DNA of 64,000 bases from NCBI RefSeq assembly GCF_022049065.2, contig NZ_CP095743.1:1317001-1381000 (forward strand), in the 5' to 3' direction. Below the pieces are notes generated by a model. It had not been told where the DNA came from, made no database searches, and saw only the letters and a program-made list of their open reading frames with translations. The DNA is from Niallia sp. Man26. Its GTDB lineage: Bacteria > Bacillota > Bacilli > Bacillales > Cytobacillaceae. The position numbers and the translations under genes are program-made. This document shows positions 17,207-26,270 of this stretch, one piece after another; the first letter of the stretch is position 1, and every line of letters starts with the position of its first letter.

Positions 17207-17618
17207 ATGCGTTCAGCAGGTAATTTTATTTAAAATCTTCATATAATTCACTAATATAAACAAATGATAACAATTATTTCACTACGAATGTAGGGAGAGG
17301 GGAGGGGAAGGGGGAGGATGCTCAAATAAAATGCTTGTTTGACAAGGGGTTATTAATGCAAGCCCCGCAAATGAAGCTCTTTTTATCCTTCAATAAATGT
17401 ATTACAATTTGTTTTCAATTTTAGTAAATTACACGAATAGGTTTAAAATATAGTACAATAGGGAACATCTAGTTTTGGGCTTTAAGAAAATCCTCCAAAA
17501 TATTCAAAGAAGATAGTTTCTGTTTTTCATAAATAAAGCTATAATAAAGAAGATTTGAAAATCGTAAATAAATGCTTAAATAAGCAGCTAGAACAAGTAC
17601 GTGTTATGAGGTGGGAAA
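17207..17618 (+). other. Long intergenic region upstream of murG, with a G-quadruplex-type tract
   Basis: This 412-base gap is the longest in the dcw cluster. At 17293-17314 the coding strand has four G-runs (3, 4, 4 and 5 G) with loops AGA, A and AA, a textbook G-quadruplex motif in otherwise AT-rich DNA. A possible 22-codon frame (17356-17424) has AAGGGG upstream but no recognisable product. Promoter-like TACAAT (17454-17459) and TATAAT (17540-17545) lack good -35 partners. I see no gene remnant. Confidence 0.6.
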
Positions 17619-18710
17619 ATGAAAATAGTGGTTAGCGGCGGTGGTACCGGAGGACATATTTATCCAGCACTTGCCTTAATCCGTGAAATACAAAAAGAAG
17701 TCAAGGATGTCGAGTTCTTATACATAGGAACAGAACAAGGGCTAGAGAGTAAACTAGTGCGCCGTGAAAATATTCCATTTAAAGCGATACATATAACTGG
17801 TTTTAAACGAAAGCTCTCACCTGAAAATGTGAAAACCGTTTGGAGATTTATTTCTGGTGTCAATAAATGCAAGAAAATCTTGAAAGAATTCCAAGCAGAT
17901 GTGGTAATTGGAACAGGCGGTTATGTTTGCGGACCTGTAGTGTATGCTGCCGCAAAAATGGGGATTGCTACGATTATTCATGAACAGAACAGTGTGCCTG
18001 GATTGACTAATAAATTCTTGAGCAAGTATGTCGATAAAGTGGCAACATGCTTTGCCGAAGCAGAACAGTTTTTCCCGAAGGAAAAGGTTGTTCTAACAGG
18101 CAACCCTCGTGCATCGGAAGTATTAAACCAGGATGCAATTAAAGGAAAGCTTTCTGCCGGACTTAAACTTAATAGCCCAGCTGTGCTAATCTTTGGAGGC
18201 TCAAGAGGAGCGAGACCGATTAATGATGCGGTTATTGCTGCATTGCCTGAGTTTGGGAAGAAGGATTATCAGATCCTTTATGTAACGGGAGAAGTCCATT
18301 ATGAATCAGTGAAGAAGGAAGTCGAAAAAGTCGGCAATCCGGAAAATGTGATTATCAAACCGTTTGTGCATAATATGCCAGAGGTGCTTGCAGGAATTGA
18401 CCTGACAGTAGCAAGGGCAGGAGCTACAACATTGGCTGAGCTCACGTCCCTTGGAATTCCAAGCATTTTAATCCCAAGCCCTTACGTGACGAATAACCAT
18501 CAAGAGAAAAACGCCCATTCACTTACTAATAACGGTGCAGCAAAACTATTGCTTGAACGTGAATTGACTGGTGATAGCCTGGTGAAAGACATCGATGATA
18601 TTATGCTGCAGCCTGAAAAGTTGAAAAGCATGAAAGCTGCTTCATTGGAATTAGGGATTCCAGATGCTGCGATGAGACTTTTCAATGTTATGAAGGATGT
18701 CACAAAATAA
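17619..18710 (+). CDS. murG: UDP-GlcNAc:lipid I N-acetylglucosaminyltransferase
   Basis: A 363-residue membrane-associated GT-B glycosyltransferase, the same length as in B. subtilis. It converts lipid I to lipid II on the inner membrane face. Signature residues: [11 protein letters not shown] (residues 7-17), [19 protein letters not shown], and Arg-Ala-Gly-Ala-Thr-Thr with Asn-His-Gln-Glu in the UDP-GlcNAc site. The ATG follows TGAGGTGGG. In B. subtilis murB follows directly; here it does not. Confidence 0.97.
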   Translation: MKIVVSGGGTGGHIYPALALIREIQKEVKDVEFLYIGTEQGLESKLVRRENIPFKAIHITGFKRKLSPENVKTVWRFISGVNKCKKILKEFQADVVIGTGGYVCGPVVYAAAKMGIATIIHEQNSVPGLTNKFLSKYVDKVATCFAEAEQFFPKEKVVLTGNPRASEVLNQDAIKGKLSAGLKLNSPAVLIFGGSRGARPINDAVIAALPEFGKKDYQILYVTGEVHYESVKKEVEKVGNPENVIIKPFVHNMPEVLAGIDLTVARAGATTLAELTSLGIPSILIPSPYVTNNHQEKNAHSLTNNGAAKLLLERELTGDSLVKDIDDIMLQPEKLKSMKAASLELGIPDAAMRLFNVMKDVTK

Positions 18711-18716
18711 TCAGTT

Positions 18717-18757
18717 GGGTGGGAAAAGTTTTCCGTTTCCCATCCAGACTTTTCTTC
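18717..18757 (+). terminator. Probable terminator after murG
   Basis: A 10-bp stem (18717-18726 with 18736-18745, one G-U pair) is followed by AGACTTTTCTT, a weak T-tract. Efficiency is uncertain. Confidence 0.55.
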
Positions 18758-18783
18758 AATTAATGTAATCAGGATGCTATAAT
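18755..18783 (+). promoter_or_regulatory. Promoter upstream of divIB
   Basis: TTCAAT (18755-18760), 17 bases, then TATAAT (18778-18783) preceded by an extended TGC. It sits directly after the murG terminator, in the place where murB lies in B. subtilis, and could drive divIB-ylxW-ylxX-sbp. Confidence 0.5.
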
Positions 18784-18968
18784 CAAACATTAGAAGAGTT
18801 AAGTCTATTATATTTGTAATAGACAAGCTTTATCACCTTGAAAGTCATGAAAAAAGTTTCAAAACAAGACATTTTCTGCTTTAAATAAAACAGATATATT
18901 CCGATATATATTAAGTGATTATGAAACGGCAGCTTACATACTGTTGCTTGTTTGTTAGAGGTGGTTAT

Positions 18969-19745
18969 TTGGATAAAGGGAAGATTGTTTCCATTGAAGA
19001 TAGAATTCCTAAATTGAAACAGCAGCGAAAAAAGAAAGCAAACAAACGCCTCATATTTCTGCTCATGCTATTTTTTCTCCTCATTGGATGCATTATTTAC
19101 TTTCAGTCACCATTAAGCAATGTGAAAGAAACAATCGTGACAGGAAACATCTTGTATACGGAAGGGGAGATAGAGGAAATCAGCGGAATCAGCTCTTCGA
19201 CAAATATTTGGACTATAAAAAAGGACAAGATTGAAGAAAAACTGAATGCACTGCCTGAAATCAAGTCATCCTCTGTTTCTTTAAAGCTTCCAAACAAAGT
19301 GAATATTGAAGTGGAAGAATATAAACGGATTGCTTACATGGTAAGCGGCAATAAGTATATTCCCATTCTGGAAAGCGGAACTGAATTAGAGGGAAGAAGC
19401 TCTGAATCAACACCGTATGATGCTCCGCTCATTATGGATTTTGATAATGACAAAGCGCTGGAGAAAACAGTCAAGGAGCTGAAAAAACTCCCAGCTGGTG
19501 TTTACAATGCTATCTCTGAGATCCATTACACACCGAAAAAAACGGATTCATACCATATTAATGTATTTATGAATGATGGATTTGAAGTGGCAGCCTCTTT
19601 AAGCACTTTTGCAGAGAAGATGGAACACTATCCATCGATTATCAGCCAATTGAATCCAAAGAAAAAGGGCGTTATTGACTTAGAAGTCGGCTCTTATTTC
19701 AAGGAGTATGGATCATCAGAAGGAGAGGGAAATAGTGAAGAATAA
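18969..19745 (+). CDS. divIB: Cell division protein DivIB (FtsQ)
   Basis: A 258-residue bitopic divisome protein. The cytoplasmic N-terminus (Ile-Glu-Asp-Arg-Ile-Pro-Lys-Leu-Lys-Gln-Gln-Arg) is followed by a membrane span (about residues 27-46), a POTRA domain (about 50-120, from Val-Lys-Glu-Thr-Ile-Val-Thr-Gly) and the beta domain. DivIB links FtsL-DivIC to the septal synthases. A TTG start at 18969 is chosen: AGAGGTGG lies just upstream and the product then begins like B. subtilis DivIB; the ATG at 18915 gives an unconserved leader. It overlaps ylxW by 11 bases. Confidence 0.88.
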   Translation: MDKGKIVSIEDRIPKLKQQRKKKANKRLIFLLMLFFLLIGCIIYFQSPLSNVKETIVTGNILYTEGEIEEISGISSSTNIWTIKKDKIEEKLNALPEIKSSSVSLKLPNKVNIEVEEYKRIAYMVSGNKYIPILESGTELEGRSSESTPYDAPLIMDFDNDKALEKTVKELKKLPAGVYNAISEIHYTPKKTDSYHINVFMNDGFEVAASLSTFAEKMEHYPSIISQLNPKKKGVIDLEVGSYFKEYGSSEGEGNSEE

Positions 19746-20436
19746 ACGAAAGGGGAGCCACGTAATCTTTTCTTTTGTTTTTCTTGTACTAGGGTTCATT
19801 GTTGCCTTTGCCTTCCAAATGGCCAATGCTGAAGACGGTCCGAAAAGTTTGAGTGACAGCCAGTTTGATCGGGATCTTGCATTGCGAAATGAGCTGATCG
19901 AACAAGAAGAAAGAAATAATGAGCTTTATAAAGAGCTCGAACAAGTTCAAAAGGATCTGTCCGATTACGAAAAAGAGCTCTCCACAAAAGCGGATGCCTA
20001 TTACAATCTTGCTGAAGATGCCAATAATTACCGCATGTATTTAGGCAAGGTTGGCGTTGTGGGACAAGGAGTGCAGGTTACTCTAGAAGATGGGAATTAT
20101 GATCCGAATGATGATAATGTTAATAATTATCTTGTTCATGAACATCATATCTTTGAAGTGGTGAATGAGCTTTATGTTTCAGGCGCAGCAGCCGTTAGCA
20201 TTAACGGCCAGCGCTTAAGCCATGATTCTTATATTCTATGTAATGGACCTGTGATTGAAATTGACGGAAATCAGTATCCTGCTCCATTTGTGATTACTGC
20301 CATTGGAGACAGTGAAGTAATGGAAGGTGCATTAAACATTAAAGGCGGAGTGAAGGATACATTGGTGAATGAAAACATCAAATTCACACTCGAAAAGAAA
20401 GAGACCATTACAATGGAGGCACTTAGAACAAATTAG
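19735..20436 (+). CDS. ylxW: DUF881 protein YlxW
   Basis: A 233-residue DUF881 protein with one N-terminal membrane span (about residues 9-29), an acidic coiled coil (about 45-100) and a C-terminal alpha/beta domain carrying Val-Asn-Glu-Leu-Tyr-Val-Ser-Gly-Ala-Ala-Ala-Val-Ser-Ile-Asn-Gly-Gln-Arg. The family is encoded beside divIB and ftsAZ throughout spore formers; its molecular role is not established. GTG 19735 follows AGGAGAGG inside the end of divIB. It is the first of two tandem DUF881 genes. Confidence 0.82.
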   Translation: MKNKRKGSHVIFSFVFLVLGFIVAFAFQMANAEDGPKSLSDSQFDRDLALRNELIEQEERNNELYKELEQVQKDLSDYEKELSTKADAYYNLAEDANNYRMYLGKVGVVGQGVQVTLEDGNYDPNDDNVNNYLVHEHHIFEVVNELYVSGAAAVSINGQRLSHDSYILCNGPVIEIDGNQYPAPFVITAIGDSEVMEGALNIKGGVKDTLVNENIKFTLEKKETITMEALRTN

Positions 20437-20486
20437 GTGAAAAGAGATGTGCTGCCGAATATTTATTATGGAAGTATGGTGAAGGC

Positions 20487-21215
20487 ATGAACAAAAAACT
20501 TTTCACTATGACAATAATCTTGCTAGTAATCGGGTTTATGCTTGCCGTTCAATTCCAAACAGTCAAAAAGCCGAAGGTGAGAGACACAAGGGATACTTGG
20601 GAGTTAAAGCAAGCCCTTCTCAAGGAAAAAGAAACGGAGCTTAAGCTGTTAAGCGATATTCGTGCAAACAGCCAAAAAGTCGACGAGTATAAAAGCGACA
20701 GCTCACAGACGAAAGAAGAGCTCCTTCAAGAGACAATTGCTGAGCTGAAAGATGATATTGGTCTTACAGAAAAAGCTGGATATGGAATCGTTATTTCCAT
20801 TCAGCCTGTCAGCTCAGATTTGCTGATGGGTGATGAGCAAGGCGCCATTACAGCCGATCTTTTGAAACGGCTCATTAATGAGTTGAATTTGTACGGCGCA
20901 AAGGAAATAGCCATTGACGAACATCGTTACATTAATACTTCTGTCATTAGGGATATTAATGGGGAGACAAAGATGAACGGTTATTCTGTCAACAAATTTC
21001 CTTTGACGATAAAAGTGATTGCTGCAGATAAAAACAGTGCCGAGCAGCTGTATAATCGCATGAAGGTTTCACAATCAGCGGATGATTTCTTTATGGACAA
21101 TCTGTTGCTGGATGTTAAAAAGCCGCAGCAAACAATAACCATTCCAGCATATGAAGACAATATCCGGATTCGGTATATGAAGCCTGCAGGAGATGAAGAA
21201 GGAGGCGGTGCTTAA
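20487..21215 (+). CDS. ylxX: DUF881 protein YlxX
   Basis: A 242-residue paralogue of YlxW: an N-terminal membrane span (about residues 7-24), a charged helical linker (about 35-90) and the DUF881 domain with Leu-Ile-Asn-Glu-Leu-Asn-Leu-Tyr-Gly-Ala-Lys-Glu-Ile-Ala-Ile. Its stop overlaps the sbp start (TAATG), so the two are co-translated. Function unknown; the conserved place suggests an envelope or division role. Confidence 0.82.
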   Translation: MNKKLFTMTIILLVIGFMLAVQFQTVKKPKVRDTRDTWELKQALLKEKETELKLLSDIRANSQKVDEYKSDSSQTKEELLQETIAELKDDIGLTEKAGYGIVISIQPVSSDLLMGDEQGAITADLLKRLINELNLYGAKEIAIDEHRYINTSVIRDINGETKMNGYSVNKFPLTIKVIAADKNSAEQLYNRMKVSQSADDFFMDNLLLDVKKPQQTITIPAYEDNIRIRYMKPAGDEEGGGA

Positions 21216-21583
21216 TGTGGCTGCCTATATTTGGCCTTATTATCGGCATATCACTTGGTCTTATGACAGATATTACAGTCCCGGATGAATATGCCAACTA
21301 TTTGTCAATTGCAGTACTAGCAGCACTCGATACGCTGTTTGGCGGCATCAGGGCGCATTTGCAGAACATATATGATGAAAAGGTGTTTGTATCAGGTTTT
21401 TTCTTTAATATTCTCCTTGCTGCAAGTTTAGCTTTTCTCGGTGTTCATCTTGGTGTAGACTTATACTTAGCTGCCATATTTGCCTTCGGTGTAAGGCTGT
21501 TTCAAAATATCGCAGTCATTAGAAGAATCATCTTGACAAAGTGGGAAAATAAACGAGAAAAAACTGAAAAAAATCAATCATAA
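21215..21583 (+). CDS. sbp: Small basic protein Sbp (DUF1290)
   Basis: A 122-residue membrane protein (121 in B. subtilis) of the DUF1290 family. Three to four spans: residues about 2-20, 28-45, 62-80 and 85-104. The tail is strongly basic (Lys-Trp-Glu-Asn-Lys-Arg-Glu-Lys). It sits just before ftsA in Bacillus; no biochemical role is established. GAAGGAGGCGG precedes ATG 21215. Confidence 0.88.
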   Translation: MWLPIFGLIIGISLGLMTDITVPDEYANYLSIAVLAALDTLFGGIRAHLQNIYDEKVFVSGFFFNILLAASLAFLGVHLGVDLYLAAIFAFGVRLFQNIAVIRRIILTKWENKREKTEKNQS

Positions 21584-21584
21584 A

Positions 21585-21611
21585 AAAGGGAATATATTAG
21601 TTTTGGCGAAT
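21585..21611 (+). promoter_or_regulatory. Sigma-H-type promoter of ftsAZ
   Basis: AAAGGGAAT (21585-21593) matches the sigma-H -35 consensus (RnAGGAwWW) at all but one position. After 11 bases, GGCGAAT (21605-21611) is a perfect RnnGAAT -10 element, followed by TA. B. subtilis ftsAZ has a sigma-H promoter (P2) that raises FtsZ at sporulation onset, and this is its likely counterpart. An AT-rich inverted repeat (ATTATTT-AAT-AAATAAT) begins one base into the -10 region. Confidence 0.62.
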
Positions 21612-21727
21612 TATTTAATAAATAATATATTAATAGGGAATTTTATTCATTAAAATTTAACATTCGCTAAATAAGCAGGATAGCTGTTGTTCACTTATTT
21701 TTAAAAAGCAAAAGGAGGTGCCCGAGA

Positions 21728-23017
21728 ATGAACAGCAATGAATTTTATGTAAGTCTAGACATCGGTACATCCAGCGTGAAAGTAATCATCGGCGAAATGA
21801 TTAATGAGTCCTTAAACATTATTGGAGTAGGCATCGTACCTTCTGAAGGGTTGAGGAAGGGTTCTATTGTCGATATAGATGAAACCGTTCATTCCATACG
21901 AAGAGCTATTGAACAGGCGGAAAGAATGATTGGTGTAGAAATTAAACAAGTTATTGTTGGCGTTTCGGGAAATCATGTAAGCTTGCAGCCCTCACATGGA
22001 GTAGTGGCAGTTTCAAGTGAAAATCGTGAAATAACAATAGAAGATGTAATGAGAGTAAAGGATGCAGCACAAGTTGTTTCCATTCCGCCTGAGAGGGAGA
22101 TAATCGACATTATCCCAAAGCAGTTTATCGTGGATGGTCTTGATGAAATTACAGATCCTCGCGGGATGATAGGCGTCCGCCTTGAAATGGAAGGAATCAT
22201 TATAACAGGCAGCAAGACAATATTACATAATACGCTTCGCTGCGTGGAAAAAGCAGGCCTTGAGATTGTTGATATTACATTGCAGCCTCTTGCCGCTGGT
22301 TCCTTCGCGCTGTCAAAGGATGAAAAAAATCTTGGAGTGGCACTGCTTGATATTGGAGGCGGGTCTACTACAATCGCTGTTTTTGAAAATGGCTTCTTGA
22401 AAAAAACAAGCGTCTTGCCAATCGGAGGAGATCATATAACAAAAGATCTGTCCATTGGCTTGCGAACAACAACCGAAGATGCAGAAAAAATCAAAGTGAA
22501 ATATGGCTATGCCTATTACAATCACGCATCAGAGGAAGAAGTATTCAGCGTTCCGATTATCGGAAGTGACCAGCATCAGCAGTTCAACCAACTGGAAATT
22601 GCCGATATTATTGAAGCAAGATTGGAAGAAATGTTTGATTTAGTGATGGACGAGCTAGAAAGACTAGGTGTGTATGATCTTCCAGGCGGTTTCGTACTTT
22701 CTGGAGGAGTCGCCGGAACAAAAGGCATTTTGGAATTGGCCCAGGAAGTTTTCCAAAATCGGGTCCGCATCGCGATACCTGATTATATTGGTGTAAGGGA
22801 AGCTCAATATACAACTGCTGTCGGCTTGATTAAATTCTCATACAAGAACAACAAGCTGCAAGGCGGCAGTATTCAACAGGCTGAGCCTGTTGCAGTTGGG
22901 GAACCAAAGGAAAAAAGAGCACCAAAACAGGCTCCACCAAAAGCTTCATACGAAAAACAGCCTGTCGAAAAAGGACCTTCCAAGCTAAAGAAATTTATGG
23001 GATACTTTTTCGATTAA
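21728..23017 (+). CDS. ftsA: Cell division protein FtsA
   Basis: A 429-residue actin-like ATPase that ties FtsZ filaments to the membrane. Phosphate-1 loop Asp-Ile-Gly-Thr-Ser-Ser-Val-Lys (about residues 11-18), the 1C domain inserted at about 85-165, phosphate-2 Asp-Ile-Gly-Gly-Gly-Ser-Thr (about 213-219) and Ser-Gly-Gly-Val-Ala-Gly (about 323-328). After a proline- and lysine-rich linker the protein ends in the amphipathic membrane helix Lys-Leu-Lys-Lys-Phe-Met-Gly-Tyr-Phe-Phe. AAAGGAGGTG precedes the ATG. Start of the ftsA-ftsZ operon. Confidence 0.97.
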   Translation: MNSNEFYVSLDIGTSSVKVIIGEMINESLNIIGVGIVPSEGLRKGSIVDIDETVHSIRRAIEQAERMIGVEIKQVIVGVSGNHVSLQPSHGVVAVSSENREITIEDVMRVKDAAQVVSIPPEREIIDIIPKQFIVDGLDEITDPRGMIGVRLEMEGIIITGSKTILHNTLRCVEKAGLEIVDITLQPLAAGSFALSKDEKNLGVALLDIGGGSTTIAVFENGFLKKTSVLPIGGDHITKDLSIGLRTTTEDAEKIKVKYGYAYYNHASEEEVFSVPIIGSDQHQQFNQLEIADIIEARLEEMFDLVMDELERLGVYDLPGGFVLSGGVAGTKGILELAQEVFQNRVRIAIPDYIGVREAQYTTAVGLIKFSYKNNKLQGGSIQQAEPVAVGEPKEKRAPKQAPPKASYEKQPVEKGPSKLKKFMGYFFD

Positions 23018-23128
23018 AAGATAAAAAACATAAGAACTATTAAAATGGTATGTTTACTCCATATCACCAAGATTTGAGACGCGGACAGTTCGATACTGCT
23101 GAATATCGACGAATTAGGAGGATTTGTC

Positions 23129-24277
23129 ATGTTAGAATTTGATACAAATATAGATTCATTAGCTGTAATAAAAGTTATTGGTGTCGGTGGCGGCGGGAAC
23201 AATGCTGTCAATCGAATGATTGAACATGGTGTTCAAGGAGTAGAGTTTATTGCAGTAAATACGGACGCACAAGCGTTAAACTTATCAAAAGCTGAAGTGA
23301 AAATGCAAATCGGCGGCAAACTGACAAGAGGTTTGGGTGCCGGTGCTAACCCTGAAGTGGGTAAAAAAGCTGCAGAGGAAAGCAAAGAACAAATCGAAGA
23401 GGCTCTAAAAGGAGCTGATATGGTATTTGTTACTGCAGGTATGGGAGGCGGAACAGGTACTGGTGCAGCACCTGTTATCGCACAAATCGCAAAAGACATC
23501 GGCGCATTAACAGTTGGTGTTGTAACAAGACCGTTCACATTTGAAGGCAGAAAGCGTTCAACACATGCAGCAAGCGGTATCTCTGCTCTTAAAGAAGCTG
23601 TAGATACTTTGATTGTCATCCCGAATGACCGCTTGCTTGAAATTGTGGATAAGAGCACTCCGATGCTTGAAGCATTCAGAGAAGCAGATAATGTACTCCG
23701 TCAAGGTGTACAAGGTATCTCTGACCTTATTGCAACACCAGGGTTAATCAACCTTGACTTCGCTGATGTGAAAACAATCATGGTTAACAAAGGATCTGCA
23801 TTGATGGGAATCGGTGTTGCATCAGGAGAAAATCGCGCGGCAGAAGCAGCGAAAAAGGCAATTTCATCACCGTTGCTTGAAACATCTATCGATGGAGCGC
23901 AAGGTGTGTTAATGAACATTACGGGCGGATCTAACTTAAGCCTATATGAAGTTCAGGAAGCAGCTGACATTGTCGCTTCTGCATCTGACCAAGATGTTAA
24001 CATGATCTTCGGTTCTGTTATTAACGAAAACTTAAAAGACGAAATTGTCGTAACAGTAATTGCAACTGGATTTAACCAAGATGCGATTCAAGTATCTGCT
24101 TCAAGGCCATCTTTAAATAGCATGAAGCCTTCAAGCAACCCTAGCAGCTCACGTGAAGTGAAACGCGAGGAAAATCCAAACAGTGCAAAAGAGCCTGTAC
24201 GCGGAAACTCAATCCAAACAGGTGAAGATACATTGGATATACCAACATTCTTACGTAACAGAAATCGCAGAAGATAA
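23129..24277 (+). CDS. ftsZ: Cell division protein FtsZ
   Basis: A 382-residue tubulin-like GTPase that forms the Z-ring. The signature Gly-Gly-Gly-Thr-Gly-Thr-Gly is at about residues 106-112; N-terminal [10 protein letters not shown] and the T7 loop Asn-Leu-Asp-Phe-Ala-Asp-Val are present. A variable serine- and asparagine-rich linker (about 316-362) leads to the partner-binding tail [10 protein letters not shown], used by FtsA, SepF and others. TTAGGAGGA precedes the ATG. The strong terminator after it closes the dcw cluster. Confidence 0.98.
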   Translation: MLEFDTNIDSLAVIKVIGVGGGGNNAVNRMIEHGVQGVEFIAVNTDAQALNLSKAEVKMQIGGKLTRGLGAGANPEVGKKAAEESKEQIEEALKGADMVFVTAGMGGGTGTGAAPVIAQIAKDIGALTVGVVTRPFTFEGRKRSTHAASGISALKEAVDTLIVIPNDRLLEIVDKSTPMLEAFREADNVLRQGVQGISDLIATPGLINLDFADVKTIMVNKGSALMGIGVASGENRAAEAAKKAISSPLLETSIDGAQGVLMNITGGSNLSLYEVQEAADIVASASDQDVNMIFGSVINENLKDEIVVTVIATGFNQDAIQVSASRPSLNSMKPSSNPSSSREVKREENPNSAKEPVRGNSIQTGEDTLDIPTFLRNRNRRR

Positions 24278-24311
24278 AAAAAAGCGGGATAATTTCCCGC
24301 TTTTTTTTTTA
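24276..24311 (+). terminator. Terminator after ftsZ
   Basis: A 9-bp stem AAAGCGGGA (24281-24289) with TCCCGCTTT (24295-24303), inside an A-run and T-run, with ten T. In B. subtilis the bpr protease gene lies next; here spoIIGA follows directly. Confidence 0.94.
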
Positions 24312-24396
24312 TGCTTTCATAGCCTGGGAAATAATTTCATTTTAAAAAAACTGAAAATTTACCATTAGAACAAACTTATAGCAGAAGGCAAGAAAT

Positions 24397-24483
24397 AGTG
24401 ACAAAATCTGTTGTTAATAGAGAAAATTTCTGATTTTTTGATTACAGGAAGCGACACACTTTCCTCAAGCAGTAGGTTATACT
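24397..24483 (+). promoter_or_regulatory. Possible Spo0A-controlled spoIIG promoter
   Basis: TATACT (24478-24483) is preceded by GCGACA (24451-24456) at an abnormal 21-base spacing, like the long-spaced spoIIG promoter of B. subtilis that needs Spo0A. AGTGACAAA (24397-24405) is a 7/9 match, on the minus strand, to the Spo0A box, at about -90 from the expected start. The matches are imperfect and the call depends on analogy. Confidence 0.35.
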
Positions 24484-24558
24484 TTTTCGTAACAGATTAA
24501 TAGAGTTAGATGAGCAAGCAATCATGCCATAAAACTTTAGGAAGGAGGCTCAAACTAC

Positions 24559-25500
24559 TTGGCCGTTTATTTAGATGTCATATGGCTGCTAAATTTCTTG
24601 TTTGACAGCTTGCTGCTCTACTTGACAGCCATCATCTTAAAAAGAGACGTAAAGCTTTGGAGAGTGCTGTGCGGCGGCCTGATAGGATCGATAATCATTC
24701 TTTTGGCAGTTACTCCATACCACATCTATACAAGTCACCCGATTTCAAAGCTAGGCTTCTCTTGTGTGATGATTTTGACTGTTTTTGGCTTTAAAAGACT
24801 GCGCTATTATCTTAGTGGATTAATGACCTTTTATTTTGTCACCTTCCTGATTGGAGGGGTCCTGATTGGCAGCCATTATTTTGTTCAGTTTGATTTTCAA
24901 TTATCTTCTTCTGTTATGCTAGCTAGTGTTAAAGGTTTTGGTGATCCAATCAGCTGGCTGTTTGTATTGCTTGGCTTTCCAGCAGCCTGGCATTTTTCTA
25001 GAAAGAATGTAGAAAGCATTGAAATAACAAAAATCAAATATGAAGAGATTGTCCAAGTGAGCTTTCAAATAGCCGGCAAGGCTTTTACTTTAAAGGGGCT
25101 CGTTGACAGCGGCAACCAAGTATATGATCCAATTTCAAGAGTTCCCGTCATGTTTGTATCTATTAATGGAATGGGCGATGATCTGCCAGCTGAGTTATGT
25201 GAAATTGTTGATGACTCGGAAGCGATTATTCATGGGCAAAAGCAGCTAAGTGATGACTGGCAATACCGGATGCGCATTATCCCCTATAAGGTGATGGGGA
25301 AAGAGCATCAGCTCATGATTGCCATTAAGCCAGAACAGCTTGTCATTGAACAAAAAGATGACAAATATTTAGTGGAAAAAGGGCTGATTTCTTTTACAAG
25401 ACAGCAGCTTTCATCAGATGATGCTTTTTCATGCATTGTGCATCCTAAAATGCTGACAGGCAAAAAAATCAATGTGGTAAACGAAGGAATGGTTAGTTAA
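24559..25500 (+). CDS. spoIIGA: Pro-sigma-E processing protease SpoIIGA
   Basis: A 313-residue membrane aspartic protease (309 in B. subtilis) that cuts the pro-sequence from sigma-E in the mother cell after a signal from the forespore. Five N-terminal membrane spans (within residues 1-150) precede the protease domain, with the catalytic Asp-Ser-Gly-Asn at residues 183-186. The start is TTG 24559, ten bases after GAAGGAGG. It is 43 bases before sigE, the classic spoIIG operon. Confidence 0.95.
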   Translation: MAVYLDVIWLLNFLFDSLLLYLTAIILKRDVKLWRVLCGGLIGSIIILLAVTPYHIYTSHPISKLGFSCVMILTVFGFKRLRYYLSGLMTFYFVTFLIGGVLIGSHYFVQFDFQLSSSVMLASVKGFGDPISWLFVLLGFPAAWHFSRKNVESIEITKIKYEEIVQVSFQIAGKAFTLKGLVDSGNQVYDPISRVPVMFVSINGMGDDLPAELCEIVDDSEAIIHGQKQLSDDWQYRMRIIPYKVMGKEHQLMIAIKPEQLVIEQKDDKYLVEKGLISFTRQQLSSDDAFSCIVHPKMLTGKKINVVNEGMVS

Positions 25501-25543
25501 TATACTATACTCTTTTGATACATCATTTAGAAGGAGGACAATT

Positions 25544-26263
25544 ATGAAAAAACTAAAGCTTCGCTTAACTTACTACTGGTATAAGCTATTAATGAAATTA
25601 GGTTTGAAAACAGATGAAGTTTTTTATATTGGCGGAAGCGAAGCATTGCCTCCACCGTTAAGCAAAGAAGAGGAAGAAGAACTGCTTCTGAAGCTGCCAG
25701 AAGGTGATCAGGCAGCAAGATCTATTTTAATTGAACGTAATTTGCGTCTTGTTGTTTATATTGCCAGGAAATTTGAGAATACGGGCATCAATATTGAAGA
25801 CTTAATTAGTATTGGAACCATCGGACTAATAAAGGCTGTCAATACTTTTAATCCTGAAAAGAAAATCAAGCTTGCTACATATGCATCAAGATGTATCGAG
25901 AATGAGATACTGATGTATTTGAGAAGAAACAATAAAATACGGTCAGAGGTTTCCTTCGATGAACCGCTGAATATTGACTGGGATGGCAATGAACTGCTGT
26001 TATCAGATGTAATGGGTACAGAGGAAGATATCATCACGAAAGACCTCGATGCAAGCGTCGATAAAAAACTGCTCATAAGGGCATTGCATCAGCTTTCTAA
26101 AAGAGAGAAGCAAATTATGGAGCTGCGCTTCGGCCTTGGAACAGGCGAAGAAAAGACGCAGAAGGATGTAGCAGATATGCTTGGCATTTCTCAGTCCTAT
26201 ATATCCAGATTGGAAAAAAGGATTATAAAAAGACTGCAAAAGGAATTTAATAAAATGGTGTAG
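25544..26263 (+). CDS. sigE: RNA polymerase sporulation sigma factor E (pro-form)
   Basis: A 239-residue sigma-70 factor of the early mother cell. The first 27-29 residues are the basic, amphipathic pro-sequence (Met-Lys-Lys-Leu-Lys-Leu-Arg-Leu) ending before the Tyr-Ile-Gly-Gly-Ser-Glu-Ala-Leu-Pro region; it holds the protein inactive at the membrane until SpoIIGA cuts it. Region 2 contains [10 protein letters not shown], and region 4.2 [14 protein letters not shown]. AGAAGGAGGAC precedes the ATG. Confidence 0.97.
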   Translation: MKKLKLRLTYYWYKLLMKLGLKTDEVFYIGGSEALPPPLSKEEEEELLLKLPEGDQAARSILIERNLRLVVYIARKFENTGINIEDLISIGTIGLIKAVNTFNPEKKIKLATYASRCIENEILMYLRRNNKIRSEVSFDEPLNIDWDGNELLLSDVMGTEEDIITKDLDASVDKKLLIRALHQLSKREKQIMELRFGLGTGEEKTQKDVADMLGISQSYISRLEKRIIKRLQKEFNKMV

Positions 26264-26270
26264 AGTGATC

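Noticed and set aside
17304..17329. Perfect Shine-Dalgarno-like GGGGGAGG followed by ATG
   Set aside because: The ATG at 17318 is too close to the site and opens only three codons before a stop; the G-runs are better read as a quadruplex-type tract.
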